64,000 nt of DNA, taken from Amphibalanus amphitrite. Taxonomy: Eukaryota; Arthropoda; Thecostraca; Balanomorpha; Balanidae. The position numbers and the translations under genes are program-made. The DNA lies in contig NW_024881507.1 of the NCBI RefSeq assembly GCF_019059575.1, forward strand, positions 1,178,001 to 1,242,000, read 5' to 3'. How positions within the stretch are numbered: the stretch's first letter is position 1; each line of letters begins with the position of its first letter. The notes under the pieces were generated by a model. It was not told where the DNA came from, ran no database searches, and was given only the letters and a program-made list of their open reading frames with translations. Below are positions 10,368 through 36,900 of this stretch, piece after piece.

Positions 10368-13300
10368 TCAGTAGCGGTTGCCTCCCCGGAAGCGGCCCCG
10401 TCCACCGCGCTGACCGCCCCGCTGACCGCCGCCCTGTTCGCGGTACCCTCCAGCGCGCTCGCTGTACTTGCCGCTCGGCGGCTGGTACATGCGCCGGCCG
10501 TCCTTGTTCTTGTTGGCGCTGTCCTGACCGCCGAACGTGATGGGCACCCGCCGCTTGTCGCCCGGCTTGGCGGTCGGCGACTCGGCGGTCACCTTCTGAT
10601 GCTGCTGCTGCGGAGACACAGGCGGGTTAGGTCAGACAGGAGCGTGAAGGATGGAGAGAGGAGGAAGGAGAAAGAGACCATATATTCAAGGGACATGACA
10701 CTGCTGTTTGCATGCATAAAATACCAAATTTTAAATTAAAGCTGAATTCACCAAAGCTAACTTTTCACATTGAACCAAATTATTACTGCTCTTTGTGTGA
10801 TCAGGGTTTCAACTTGACTTTCACTAGCCAAGTGTACCGTGTAATCGCAATGACACTGGCGACTTCAGCCGAGCTGCGCCGCGCCGGTCTTACCGCGGTG
10901 GCCGATCCGGCCTGCGGCTTCCACGACAGGCTGACGGTGCTCTTGTAGCTGGGCGGCGTGTGAAACAGGTCCTTGATCATCGTGTTGATGTTGGACGTGG
11001 TCTTGAGAGCCACGGCGCGCAGCTTGTTCTCCTCAGACTTGAGGTCAGCGTCCTTCAAGGCCTCACGAAGCGACTTGATGTACGCCTGAGTGCCTCGCGC
11101 CAGGTACTGGAGTCTGCATCGAAAAAAAAAAACACAGCACGTCAGGGAAAGTCACACAACTAAAACAAAGAATATCCTTCGTTCAAAATTTCTCCACACC
11201 GCAGCTTAATGTCTCGTACGGTGTTTAAAGGTAGTGTGCCAGCTTTCTTGGACCGTATGGAGTTAATGGCCCAGATAAGGAGAACCGGATTTTTAGAACT
11301 TATCCATACCTTCAAAACTCATGGAAACGTCTTAAATTCTTCAAATTTTGAGTACCCCAGTGCGAAATTCGCCCCGACGGGTTGTCGGTCGTACCCCAAC
11401 CACATTTCACACCACTATGAACAATAAATGCACACACTGAAATCGCTATTACCGATATGCTCATCCAATCAAGTTTCGATAAACCCGTTCATCATCATCT
11501 CCTGCGGTTTCGAACACGCCTGTTAGGTGGCTTCTGATGCTCGTCGAGGTCGGAATTTCCAAATACGCGTGGTGCGTCGGGCCGCGCGCTCTGACTTCGG
11601 CCAAGAAAAATGCGTCAGCTGATCATTGTCATTTCTGCCACTTGCGTGTGGTGAAATGGGGTCATAACTTATAAGACGGCTTTTTCATATCAATTATTTT
11701 ACATAAAATCATATTTCAAACCATAAATAATGTTCGACAGCCAAATAAAAGAAACAATACCAATACGGGCTTACAGTTTAAGGCTCGACATTGTGTTGTC
11801 TACGATTAGACAGCTGATAACTCATTCCCGTACGTCGTATGGTCGTAACACTATAATGACCTTTGCTTATTGTCACAAGTGCGCCGCATTCGCGATTGTT
11901 GCCCGACGCCTGTTTGCAGGTGAGCCCACTACAGTTGTTATACATATCTAAAAACCGAAAAACTTTTAGGCGAAAAAGGCACTATTCCAGGCCCATTTTT
12001 GATTTTTTTTTTTGCGATATTATGTAAAAACAGAAGCTTCTTATCCTAGGAAAAATAAAATGGGAAATCTTTCAAAGGTGGCACACTACCTTTAAATCAT
12101 GTACGAATCAATGGTTCAAACACAGCTCGCTACGCGTTCCACAGAATCACTGAAACGTCCGGTCACCGACCTGAGTCTGAACTCCTTGAGTCGGTCTGCG
12201 TCGTCTGTGAGCCAGCTGGGCACCCTCCTGGCCAGCTGGTGCAGCGTGAACATCAGACACTCGATGTGTGAGAACTCGAGGCTGGGCGGATCGCCGACGG
12301 CGCCATTCTCCTCGGTGACAGGCGGCGGCAGCGGCATACGGTCCTGGGGAAGAGAAGTGAGTTAGACAGGGGACACGGTCGGGTGGCTACGGCCTTGTGG
12401 AGAGAGGAACACTAGCCGCACTGCAAGATGCATTACAACTGTACAAACTGAAAGTAAACTCATCAATTCAATTATATAAATTAGCGAACAATACATTAAA
12501 ACACACTAACACATTTGAGATCAGAAAACAAAACTGACAGAAAAGTGCCGCGGCATCTTTGAGCTTTTTTACACTTAATAAGAAATTGAATATAGTTGCT
12601 ACCCATCATTACCAGCAGCCCCTGAGCCGGCCACGTACCGTGAGTGCGGCATAGAGTTTGTCGCAGCGCGCGGCCGTCTCCTCCAGCTCGCCGCAGTACT
12701 GTGACATCTCGGCCAGCGGTTTGAGCAGCTCCAGCTGCGCGTCCGCCGACAGCTGCTCCAGCCGCGGCACCACGGCGTCCACCAGGTACCCCACCAGCTG
12801 CGTGGGACGCGTCTGACGCTGGGGAGGGGGCGGGGAGTCAGGGGGACCGATCTAGCACTGGGGAGAAGGCGAGGGGAAGGGGAGTCAGGAGACTGTCCCA
12901 GCTTAGCCTGTGACGTGTCTGATTCTGCAGTTACATGGCGACTAACTCATTATCCGACTCCGTTTACGTCTGCTGTCCTCCGCTGAATGCACGACCTCAC
13001 ACAGTCATGCGCAATTCATTCGGCCTCACAGACCCTGCATGACTTACCGAGACATATCTGATGGCCTGTCGGATGCAGAGCAGCAGCTTGTCGGCGCTCT
13101 CTGAGTCGGTGAGGTCGAGCTGGTCGGCCGGGTCGAGCTGCTCCTGAACCAGCTGCAGCACCTGCTGGTGGCCGCTAACGGTGCGGCCCGTCTGTGTGCC
13201 TGAGAGGATGTCCAGGAACTGGACAAACTCCTCGCCAGAAACGTCCTGCGCCGAGACAGAGAAAAACGTGAGAGCGCGACAGGTGCGCAAGACGCCGGGC

Positions 13301-15779
13301 ACGGAATGTGTGGTACACAATGTCCGTGACAATGATATGTTGGATACGACCGCGGCAGCTATAGTGGTAACAGATAGCTCTGCGGGAGTGTGGAAAACAC
13401 TTTACCTACGTTGAACTACATTACGCCAAATCAATATTTACACACGTCAAGAGAACAGGAAATCAAACGTCGTTCTTACCTTCAGTGACTTTTTGACTTC
13501 AGTCCAGAGTATTTCCTCCGCCTCTTTGTTCATGACCTCCTTATCGAACGTTTTCACTTTGGCCGCCAGGTATTTGATGGTGCGTTCCCTGATCACATTG
13601 TCTTCTGCCTCATCTGACTGGATCTGTGAGAACAGGCCGTACAGGGTTCCTGCCGGCAGAGCAGGCGCCACGTCAGAGAAACGGATCGAATATTCCAAGC
13701 CAGCATATGACGATATCATGTGATAATAGCCCAAGTCTATGCTATATAATTGAATGGTGTAAATGTCTCGTCCATGTAAATGTCTCGTGAGCGTGGTCCG
13801 GACACCCACCCTTGGCGTCGATCTTGAAGAGGACGGTGAGCGAGCTGTGCACCTCCTTGATCTCGGTGGTGTCGTCCGACTGCAGCAGCTGCGCCAGCAC
13901 GTCCGCGATCTTGGGCAGGAATGTCCGGTTCTCGCGGCACAGCTGCGGAAGATCCTTGATCGCCTGCTTACGGATCTGTCGGCGCGGCCGGAACGGGTCA
14001 GAGGGCGGGTCTGGCACGGCTCAGAGGAAAGGCCCCAACAAGACCGGCCTGGGGGTGGGTATGTGCACTGTGCAGGATGGGTTAGATTAGATGGCAGGTC
14101 AGGGTAAAATATCAGGTGATTGCAATAACAGGTAGGCAGTGTCAGTCATGACAGACTCTGTGCATCTGTTTTTAACAAAAGTCATTCTCAACACTCAGGT
14201 ATTATGTTCACAACTAGCATAGATGAGGTAGGTACCTGTTGAATACAAAAATTGATTATCTTTCTTAGTGCCCCTAAGGTCATCAAAGGTCATGTAAGGC
14301 TTCCAGCAGTTTTTCGGCTATAATTTTTGATAGAAACATGCTAGAGCAATTAAAACATCTTGAATGTATTCAGCTCCATGACAGGGATGGTATGATATGA
14401 AACATGACTTTTCCTACCCCTAGGTACCAAAATGTTTACCTTAGGTAAAATTTTCTTATATACTTTTAAGGTTCAAGTATGATTTGATGAGTCACTATGA
14501 GAAAAACACAATACCAGCAAAATAAATAAAATAATCCATGGTTTCAAAAGGTGTTGCATAAAAACATGTATCATTACATCAAAAATTGGTTTTTGCCCTC
14601 TAGAGATGGAACTGTTGACTATAGGTCATATCTGAAAACATCATTCAGGAAAAGCACTAAAAGAGATAAGGAATGAGTTTTTCTCTAGCTCAGCATCTCT
14701 ATTCATTGTTGAGTGATGGGACTTGTCCAAATTTATGCAAATGGATGAAATTTAGCCTAAAATGACCATTGCAGAACATACTAAAATGACCATAAAGTAA
14801 AATGACCATACCATCAAATGACCTTTGACCTGAGCTTAATATGACTACATTAATTTCTTCACACTTTTTGCTGCATTTTTCACAATGCCTTCCATGTGTC
14901 ACTATGTAGCCCAGGAGCCAAGTTAGAAGTGGAGGTGTTCACTGTTTAAGCACAGCTACCTACAGCAAGACATGGAAATCCAGGAGACCCAGCAAGGTGC
15001 AGGTAAAGTAATTTGAATAGGGAGATTGATTTTTGATTGGGTGGTTACTGGACTTTGATAAAAAAAATCCCTTGATTCTAAATTGGTCCCTCTGTAAACT
15101 ATTATTCAATATATTGCAGGACTTAAAAAATGCATGAACTTACTGAGGTATCTTCATCTTCACATAGGTCTAGAATTGAATCAATGGTCTGATCCGCCAA
15201 GTTGGGGAAATGTTTGAAGAACCGAGCAATGAACTGTGATGCAAGACGCTTCTCGTTGGCATTCCCTTTGACAGCTTCAAGAATTTCAAGATACTCCTTT
15301 TCATGCTGAAAAAGGAGACATTTATCAATGCAACATTTTATTTGACAGTCAAAAAATATGGCCACAACAGAAGTTGAAAGTACAACTAATGAATTGTTAC
15401 AGCAGAGCAAACTAGGTGAGTAAATCAGGTGAGCAAAGACACTAAAATTAACATGCAATATATTTTTTAAAGAGTGGAGGAATTGCAACTTGCAAGTTAA
15501 AAACCACAGGCATCACATTCTAAAAATTATTGGTAGGCTCTTATCATTTATTCTAATTTAACATCTTAATTTTCTATCAGTTAGTTAACATCAATTTAAA
15601 AATACCAATAAGGCTAGCATTAAAATCTGAACTTATTGGCGGGACTATAAGGGTCCCATCAAACGCGGAAGATTCCACCAAACCTGTGCAAAATAACACC
15701 CATAACTCACCTCCTTCGCTTTATCTTTGGCACTGCTCAGGATTTCAAAATTTTTATACAATCTCTCAACAATATCCAT
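10368..15779 (-). CDS. API5: Apoptosis inhibitor 5 (API5/AAC-11), nine exons
   Basis: Exons (minus): 15711-15779, 15144-15305, 13810-13975, 13480-13649, 13048-13245, 12639-12818, 12171-12343, 10894-11113, 10368-10607. All phases join to 526 codons (525 residues; human API5 is 524). The start reads MDIVERLYKNFEIL. Family signatures follow: KEKR-type NEKRLASQFIARFFKHFP, LADQTIDSILDLCEDEDTS, IRKQAIKDLPQLC, GLFSQIQSDEAEDNVIRER, LEFSHIECLMFTLHQLARR and DLFHTPPSYKSTVSLSWKP. API5 is a nuclear protein with an all-helical HEAT/ARM-like array that suppresses apoptosis after growth-factor loss and binds the Acinus/FGF2 network. The tail is Arg/Gly-rich (GGQRGGQRGGRGRFRGG), as in other animals. The exon 7 donor reads GTCGGT, which is GT but otherwise weak. 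Intron 7 holds a TTAA MITE. The gene is head to head with COPA. Confidence 0.96.
11225..12095. mobile_element. TTAA-flanked MITE in API5 intron 7
   Basis: The 863-bp element at 11229-12091 has terminal inverted repeats AGGTAGTGTGCCA and is flanked by TTAA at 11225-11228 and 12092-12095. No transposase frame is present. The termini differ from the TTAA elements at 6.3 and 18.1 kb, so it is a separate family. It fills most of the intron between API5 exons 7 and 8 without touching the splice sites. Confidence 0.8.
14277..14292 (+). promoter_or_regulatory. DR4 nuclear-receptor-type site in API5 intron 2
   Basis: Two perfect AGGTCA half-sites (14277-14282 and 14287-14292) are separated by TCAA, a DR4 arrangement. 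The identical 16 bases occur in the TTAA element at 18659-18674. Binding is inferred from the consensus only. Confidence 0.35.
14819..14831 (-). promoter_or_regulatory. DR1 nuclear-receptor-type site in API5 intron 2
   Basis: TGACCTTTGACCT is the reverse complement of a perfect DR1 (AGGTCA A AGGTCA), the consensus of RXR/HNF4-type receptors. It lies about 0.5 kb from the DR4 in the same intron. Function is inferred only. Confidence 0.35.
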
Positions 15780-29978
<14,199 letters not shown>

Positions 29979-30958
29979 GCCGCCTGGGCCGCGCTGCATT
30001 CCGTGAGCCGCCGCCGCCGTCCCTGCCCACGGCGGACGGCGCCGCTGGGGACGAGTGAGGTCGGTCGCGGACCGAACCACCTACAGAGGCGGCGGCTGGG
30101 TGAAGGTGAACACACCGCCGACAGATAATGTGACACCGTGATGTGGATAGTGACGTGCCGTGACCGGTGGTGTGACGTGACTAGTGACGTGAGATGACAT
30201 TTATTATCCGGAGGATGACGCACGGTAGCCCGCGACGCCGCGCTCTGGACGGTGGACGGGAGGCTGCCACGTGAACTGCTTCTGAGCCGATTCACCCAGC
30301 GGAGGCGTCTGGGGCATCCAAACACACCGCGCCGGCGACTGGACTCCGGCCGGGCGCCCAGTCCCGCGCCGTATCGGTCCGGCCGTGCGCCCCGCGCGGC
30401 CAATCCGTGCATTTTCCCAACTACCGCTGCGCGTTCCTGTTGATTTTGTTGGTCAAGTGAAGGCGGAGAGCCGCCCGATATCGGGATCATGCGTGAATGA
30501 GGGGCCGGGCTCCGTCTGTGTGGGGAGAGGGACGGACAGAGTGGTGCCGGAGGGAAGCCGCAGAGGTCCGCAAATCGGGCCCGGCCGCCGCGTATTCTAT
30601 GTTGTGAGAAATCGCACGGTAGTGCACGCCTGCTCTAAAACATACATATATAAACGTGTTGGGTTGAGGATATGAATTATAAATACATTCTTTTCTATCC
30701 AGAAAGCTTTCGATGCTTGCAAATAGACCACGAGCATCGTGATATCACCGCCAGCGCTTTAATTCATATCAAACACGCGGATAGTTATCGGTGAATGTAC
30801 ATTTTCATCTAAATTCATGATCAGAGCTGAGGGAAACGGTGTCCTCACCGGACCACCAAACGCGGCCGCTCCCGGTCACATGTCCCATATATTGGCGATC
30901 GATCTGCACCTCTCGCTCCCTTTGTCACTGTTCCTGCACATATTCACACTCGGTCCGC
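29979..30958. other. Convergent spacer COPA/ATP5PB (3' UTRs)
   Basis: The COPA stop is at 29976-29978 and the ATP5PB stop at 30959-30961 on the opposite strand, so this 1-kb interval contains both 3' UTRs. The first half is GC-rich and the stretch from about 30600 is AT-rich. A long minus-strand open frame over 29741-30490 is a by-product of GC-rich sequence and overlaps COPA exon 19. I do not call it a gene. Confidence 0.6.
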
Positions 30959-33900
30959 TCACGCCTTGGCCAGGCCTTTGAGCTCTGCCAGACACTGTTT
31001 GATGGCGTCCTTCTCTTGCTGCGGGGTGATGGACTTCTGCACCTGGTCCACCACCCAGTTGACGAGGTGCTTCTGCTGGAAGCCCTGCGCCACGTTCTGC
31101 GTGTCCACCTGGTAGTCCAGGCGCCGCTTCACCTACAGGGAGGAGGGAGAGACGTTTAGGATGACAGTAGAACAGATAGATCGCAGGGTACTGAACGGTG
31201 GCACAAAAAAAAAAAAAACGCCGACTCGCCGCATTTGGACAGTAGTGTTATCAGGGTACCTCCAAGCCTTCACAAACTCGGAACACCGTCGTCTCGTTTC
31301 CAGAAACGCTCTGATACCATCAGCGGCGGCCCAGATCAGCGCCCTCCCCTTTACCCCAACGCGGGTTCCACCACACCGTGCTACACGGCGCTCAGCCTTG
31401 CCTCGTTGAAGACGGTCATCTGCCGCTCTCGGAAGGTGGCCTCCAGCTGGAGGGCCACGTTCTCCTTCTTGGCGTCGAAGAGCACCTGCTGGCCCTCGGC
31501 GTGCCACTGCTGCTTCTTCTCCTCCTCGATGGCGGCCACGAGGCCGTCCGTCTGGTTACCGCGGTACTCGGCCCAGCCGGCCTCGTACTCCTGAGAGCGT
31601 ACACCGGGTACAGAGCGCGTCAGTGCATGCAGGCACAACGGAGCCACGGTGCAAAGTAGCAGAAGAAAATGACGTGATCGGGCAGGAGACTGTGCCATGT
31701 TCCTATCATCGTACACAAAGTTCACGGATCAGTGTCCAAATGGCGACCGTTGAGGCTGACAGCAGAGTCTCAGTACAGCGAGTTAGTACACTTACGTCGA
31801 TCCTCTTGTCGAGGTACTCGGAGAGTGAGGGGCCGACCTTCTTGTAGAGCATGGTGCCGAACAGGAACAGCGTGATGGCCGTGTAAAACTCGTGCTCCAT
31901 CACATAGATCTCCTTGCTGAACAGGAAGGTCAGCAGGCCAGTGCCGAACATGTAGGGACCTGGCGGACGTGGCCGAGAGTCAAACCAATGGCGGATCATT
32001 TTCCACCGTTCAATGCTTATATCGTGATAATTCACGAATCCGTGAAAAATTACGCATCGAAGAGAAAAAAAATCTGCAGTTACTAGAAAATTCTTGTTGA
32101 AAGAAAGCATTCAATAGGCACAAAAAGCACAAAACAGTATGATCATAATGGCTTTATCTACGCAATTTTCAATAATTCTGCCCCAAGAGCCTGCAGTTGT
32201 CGCCACACACCTGTGACGCCGGTCTTCTTGTAGAAGGCCTGGAACCACTCCTCGGGGAAGATGCCGAGGCGCACCTTGTCGGGCAGCTCGGGCCGGACGC
32301 GCCGCGGGAAGTTGACCAGATCGCGCTCTCCATCCTCCTTGGCGACCGCCGCCGCCGCCGCCGGCTTCGGGGCGGTGGTAGAGCTGGAGCGGAGCGCCAG
32401 AACCACCGGCCGGCTGGTGGCTGCTGGAGGGGTATACAGTCAGTCAGAGACAGGGGGTAACATACAGTCACTCAGTCAGGGAGCCAGTACCACCGGCCGG
32501 CTGGTGGATACTGTGACTGTGAGGCCCATGGTCTTATGCCAATGCACTGCATGTATTATGTTGTGTTCCATATTTAATGTGTGGGCATTGCAAAGAAAAG
32601 TATTAGGACAGATATGAACCAGTCTCTACAGCATCAGAGGTTTTGCCAGAGAAGTGATGCATAAGCTATAAATGTCAGGCATGGTGGGTGGGTGAATTTG
32701 CAATAGGTAGTATGTAGCTCAGCAGCATCTTCAAGCAATATTTGTTCCTTTTTCTTAGATCAGTATATTTTAGAGCTAATGACATCTGTGTAGTAACTTG
32801 GGTAATCCCAGTAAAAAATACCATTTGAAACCATTAGGATTTACCAATTGGTTTCAAATGTGTCAAATGGGTTGAAATAGGTTCTAATGGTTTTCATGAC
32901 CATTTGAAATGGTTTCCAATTGGTAATTTCCCAATTGGTCTGAAATGGTGTTTTCCATTTGGTCCCAATTGGTTTTGAAATGGTTTCCTAATGGAAAATA
33001 AATCCCATTTGATTTCAAATGGTGTTTTCCATTTGATCCCAATTGGTTCCAAATGGAATAAAACCATTTCATTCCAAATGGTGTGTCCCATTTGATCCCA
33101 ATTGGTGTCGAAATGGTTTCCAATTGGTAATTTCCCAATTGGTCTGAAATGGTGTTTTCCATTTGGTCCCAATTGGTTTTGAAATGGTTTCCTAATGGAA
33201 AATAAATCCCATTTGATTTCAAATGGTGTTTTCCATTTGATCCCAATTGGTTCCAAATGGAATAAAACCATTTCATTCCAAATGGTGTGTCCCATTTGAT
33301 CCCAATTGGTGTCGAAATGGTTTCCAATTGGTAATTTCCCAATTGGTCTGAAATGGTGTTTTCCATTTCATTCCAATTGGTTTTGAAGTGGTTTCCTAAT
33401 GGAAAACAAAATCCCATTTGATTTCAAATGGTGTTTTACATTTGATTCCAATTGGTTCCAAATGGAATAAAACCATTTCATTCCAAATGGTGTGTCCCAT
33501 TTGATCCCAGTTGGTATCTAAATGGTTTCCATATGGAAGAAATTCCCATTTGATCTCAAATGGTTTTTCACATTTGATCCCAATTGGTGTCCAATTGGTC
33601 TCCAAATGGAATAAAACCATTTCATCCCAAATGGTATGTCCCCAATTGGTATCGAAACGGTTTCCAATTGGTAATTTCCCAATTGGTCTGAAATGGTGCT
33701 TTCCATTTGATCCCAAATGGTATGTCCCCAATTGGTATCGAAATGTTTCCAATTGGTAACTTCCCAATTGGTCTGAAATGGTGCTTTCCATTTGATACCA
33801 ATTGGTTCCAAATGGAATACCTAAAACCATTTCATCCCAAATGGTGTGTCCCATTTGATCCCAATTGGTATCTAATGGTTTTTCCCATTTGATCTAAAAT

Positions 33901-36900
33901 GGTTTTTCCCATCTGATCTCAAATGGTTTTTCCCATTTGATACCAATTGGTAATGGTGTCCACTGTCCAATTGGTCTCCAAAGGGAAGAAAACCATTTCA
34001 TCCCAAATGGTTTGTCCCATTTCATCCCAATTGGTTTTGAAATGGTTTCCATTTGGGAGTCGGGAGATATTCATATTTGATCTAAATTGTTGAAGTGGTT
34101 TTGAAATAGAACTTTATCTGATAATGCGTGTCTTATTTAATCCCAATTGTTATTGAAAATGAAATGGTTTCCATTTGGAAGATATATTCCTATTTGATAT
34201 GAAATGGACAATGGTTTTCCTATTTGATCCCAATTGGTGTCGAAATGGTTCCCAAATGGAAATTTCAACTGGTGTCGAAATGAAAAATGCATTTGAAAAG
34301 CATTCAAGGGTCGTTTTAGGCAAGAAAAACATACTTATGTGGCAATAACTTTTATTTCATGAGATGAATAAAAGCAAAGTCCGAACCGTAGTCGGAGCTG
34401 GAGTCAATTTTTGAGTCAGAGTCGGAGTTAGAGTCATAAATCCACCACTTTGCAGCCCTGTTTTCAGATGTGTGACAAGTATGCTTCAAGTGTTTCTACC
34501 TTGATGGTCTCTAATGGTTTCAAGTGTGTTTTGAGTATGGACTGGGTATCTATTAGTTCCCAATTGGTACCCTAATGGTTTCTAATGGTTTTTAAACATA
34601 TGCTTAAATAATAGACTTAGAGGTAATGGGAAGACCTTTGACTGGTTATACTTCATAAGCATCACTACAAGGCCTTAGTTTTTCATTGAATAAAAATGAT
34701 TCGCAAAATCCACGCCGTTTCCGCTCATTTAAACAGCACTACTTTTTCTCTGTGTGCCTACGCTGGCGGCGCCCGACCGTTGGCGCCCGACCGTTGGCGG
34801 CTTGGCGCCCGGCCGCGTATTCGCCAATTGTATTACACGAATCGGCAGACCAATAGCGTGCCTCTTGAGTGACGTCAGCGTGGCGTCATAGTTTTGGTCC
34901 TCGCCCTTGGTGGCGTCTATTGAAGCTAGGTTTTACTTTAACGATATTTAAGCTACTCGACATATATTGTCGCCGTGGCGAAGTGTTTAGAGTATCGGAC
35001 TGGTGATTCAGAGGTAGGTGGTTCGAATCCACTCGGCGATTTCGTTTTTCGTGTCATCTGTCATAAGTCATTGAGCGTTTTTTATACATTTGCAACGGCG
35101 TGCACCTAAGAAATCAGACGTAGGCATTCTTCTAATGAATATGTTGCATAAGATAGATATTTGCAGCCCAACCGATTGGTTCGGTTTCGGTAGGTCCAAT
35201 GGTCTTTGTTTGTATTTGGTTTGGTAGCGGTGTTCTGATTTTCTGTGATTGACATCACTAATGCATAGTGCATACTATGCGAACGTAGCCAATGGAAAGA
35301 CAAATGGTGCTGGGCGATGGCCATTCATTGATCAATATTTTCACTGCCAATGGGTGATAGCACGCAGCATTGACAGGGGCGGCGCTGACCTTTTGAAAGT
35401 AGGTGGGCACTTGGCAAGGTAAAGTACCTAAAAGTAGCGAAAGCTAAGATGAAAAGTAAAAATCGCACGCTGGTTAGCAGGCTATTAGATAGTTTTTCGT
35501 GTAAGAATCACCACGCACAAAAAAAGTTCGGCATAGCTGTTACTGTTAGCGTAATCACGGGACGAGATTTATCAGTTTCCAGCCGTCAGAGCGTCATCTA
35601 TAGGAGCTATGCCCTAACTATAACTTTTACATTTCAGCCACCAGGGGATACCTAAGTCCCCTTACTTGGAATCTAGTTATAGTCAAAAAGATTTATATTA
35701 GACGTTTATGAAGATAACTTGGGACTGGTTGTTAAGTTGCATGCTCACGGCGGGCTGTCATCAATTTATCTCTATACATGTCTTATCTGATAGATGAAAT
35801 AATACAGGAATCCGTTGTCATTCGAGTGTGTTTCATAATAGCTCTTCCGACTTTGACGAATATCGACAGTGCCGTAACAAAATTGGTAGTTCAGGTATAG
35901 ACTGCAACTGCAGTTCTTTTGCAACTTATTCCTTAATCAGATGAATACTTGTCAGAGATTTATTGGGCGTACGATATTGGCGTGCGAACGTAGGGGCCAA
36001 AAATGCGCGTCTACGACCGACTTCTTCGAAAAGAACCGCTAAAGCAAGAATCGATCCACCGACCTTTCATCCATCACACCGAGACTCTAACCACTCGGCT
36101 ACGGCGACACGTTCATGTCAAATAGCCATATACAATTCCAAAAAAGTCTCAACTCAAATCTAGCCTCAATGCATGCATCGTCGCGGCGGATGGCTATGAC
36201 GTCGCACTAGAGATGTCGCTAGTTGATGGGCCGATTCGTGTAATACAATTGGCGAATACGCCGCCCGGCCGGCAGCGGCCGCGCCGGCGCCACAGTTCAA
36301 ATCGGGCGTCGACGTCGGCCGGCCGGCCGGCGCGCCACCGTGTTTCGCGTTCGCTGGGCCTGGGACTGCCCGCGGTCGACCGGGACCCAGTCATGCTGTG
36401 AAAGAGGAAGCTGAGCAGAATCACGCGGCTGGTGAGTGACTTCTCTTGTGCCTCGGTATGCGATATTCGTTTTACGACTGCAAATACTGAAAAGTTATTT
36501 GAATAAATTTGGTTGCATTTGGCATCTTTGTAAGTACCTACTGAGTTTAACAGAGGTGAGAAAGAGGCTTAAAATTAGCGATCAGTGATCACAATTTATT
36601 TTGCCAGTAGAAAATTGTCCGTGCCATATTTGTTGTGGCCAGGCTGCCTAAATGACAATGCAAGTTGCATGAGCTTAATGTTATTATATTGTGATATTTG
36701 ACAAATGACTCTGTGTGGTAATTAATTTGATCCCATCGCCCAATTAACCCGTGCTGTCCTGTACTGTTGCAGGCACGAACTTGCACCGGACAGACGCCGT
36801 CTACCGGTTCTACACGGGTCCACATGGGCTGCATGCCTTCATTATAGCTACGCTCTGACTTCTGAAAATTCTGATCGCCACGGAAGATAAAGAAATCTGT

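Larger units (their letters stand above)
34816..36260. mobile_element. Inverted pair with tRNA-like segments
   Basis: A perfect 31-bp inverted repeat (starting CGTATTCGCCAATTGTATTA) lies at 34816-34846 and 36230-36260. Inside each arm, about 120-150 bp further in, is a tRNA-like stretch: 34969-35040 on plus and about 36040-36109 on minus. Each starts GTCGCCGT with an A-box-like motif. The arms also share GACGTC-rich sequence. The roughly 0.9-kb core has no recognised frame. This could be one element with long terminal inverted repeats carrying Pol III promoters, or two tRNA-derived SINEs inserted in opposite directions. Confidence 0.65.

Noticed and set aside
32884-33854. Minus-strand frames of 133-177 codons in the CCAATTGG array
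   Set aside because: The peptide is itself a repeat of NWDQMG-like words produced by the 204-bp tandem unit, with no homology signal.
34969-35040. Functional tRNA gene
   Set aside because: Acceptor and T arms fit, but the D and anticodon stems pair poorly and an inverted sibling copy exists, so a tRNA-derived repeat is more likely.
36194-36440. GC-rich ATG plus GTGAGT donor as a possible first exon of ATP5PB or BBS7
   Set aside because: The plus-strand ATG is followed by TGA within two codons, the minus frame does not fit the ATP5PB phase, and most of the block belongs to the inverted element.
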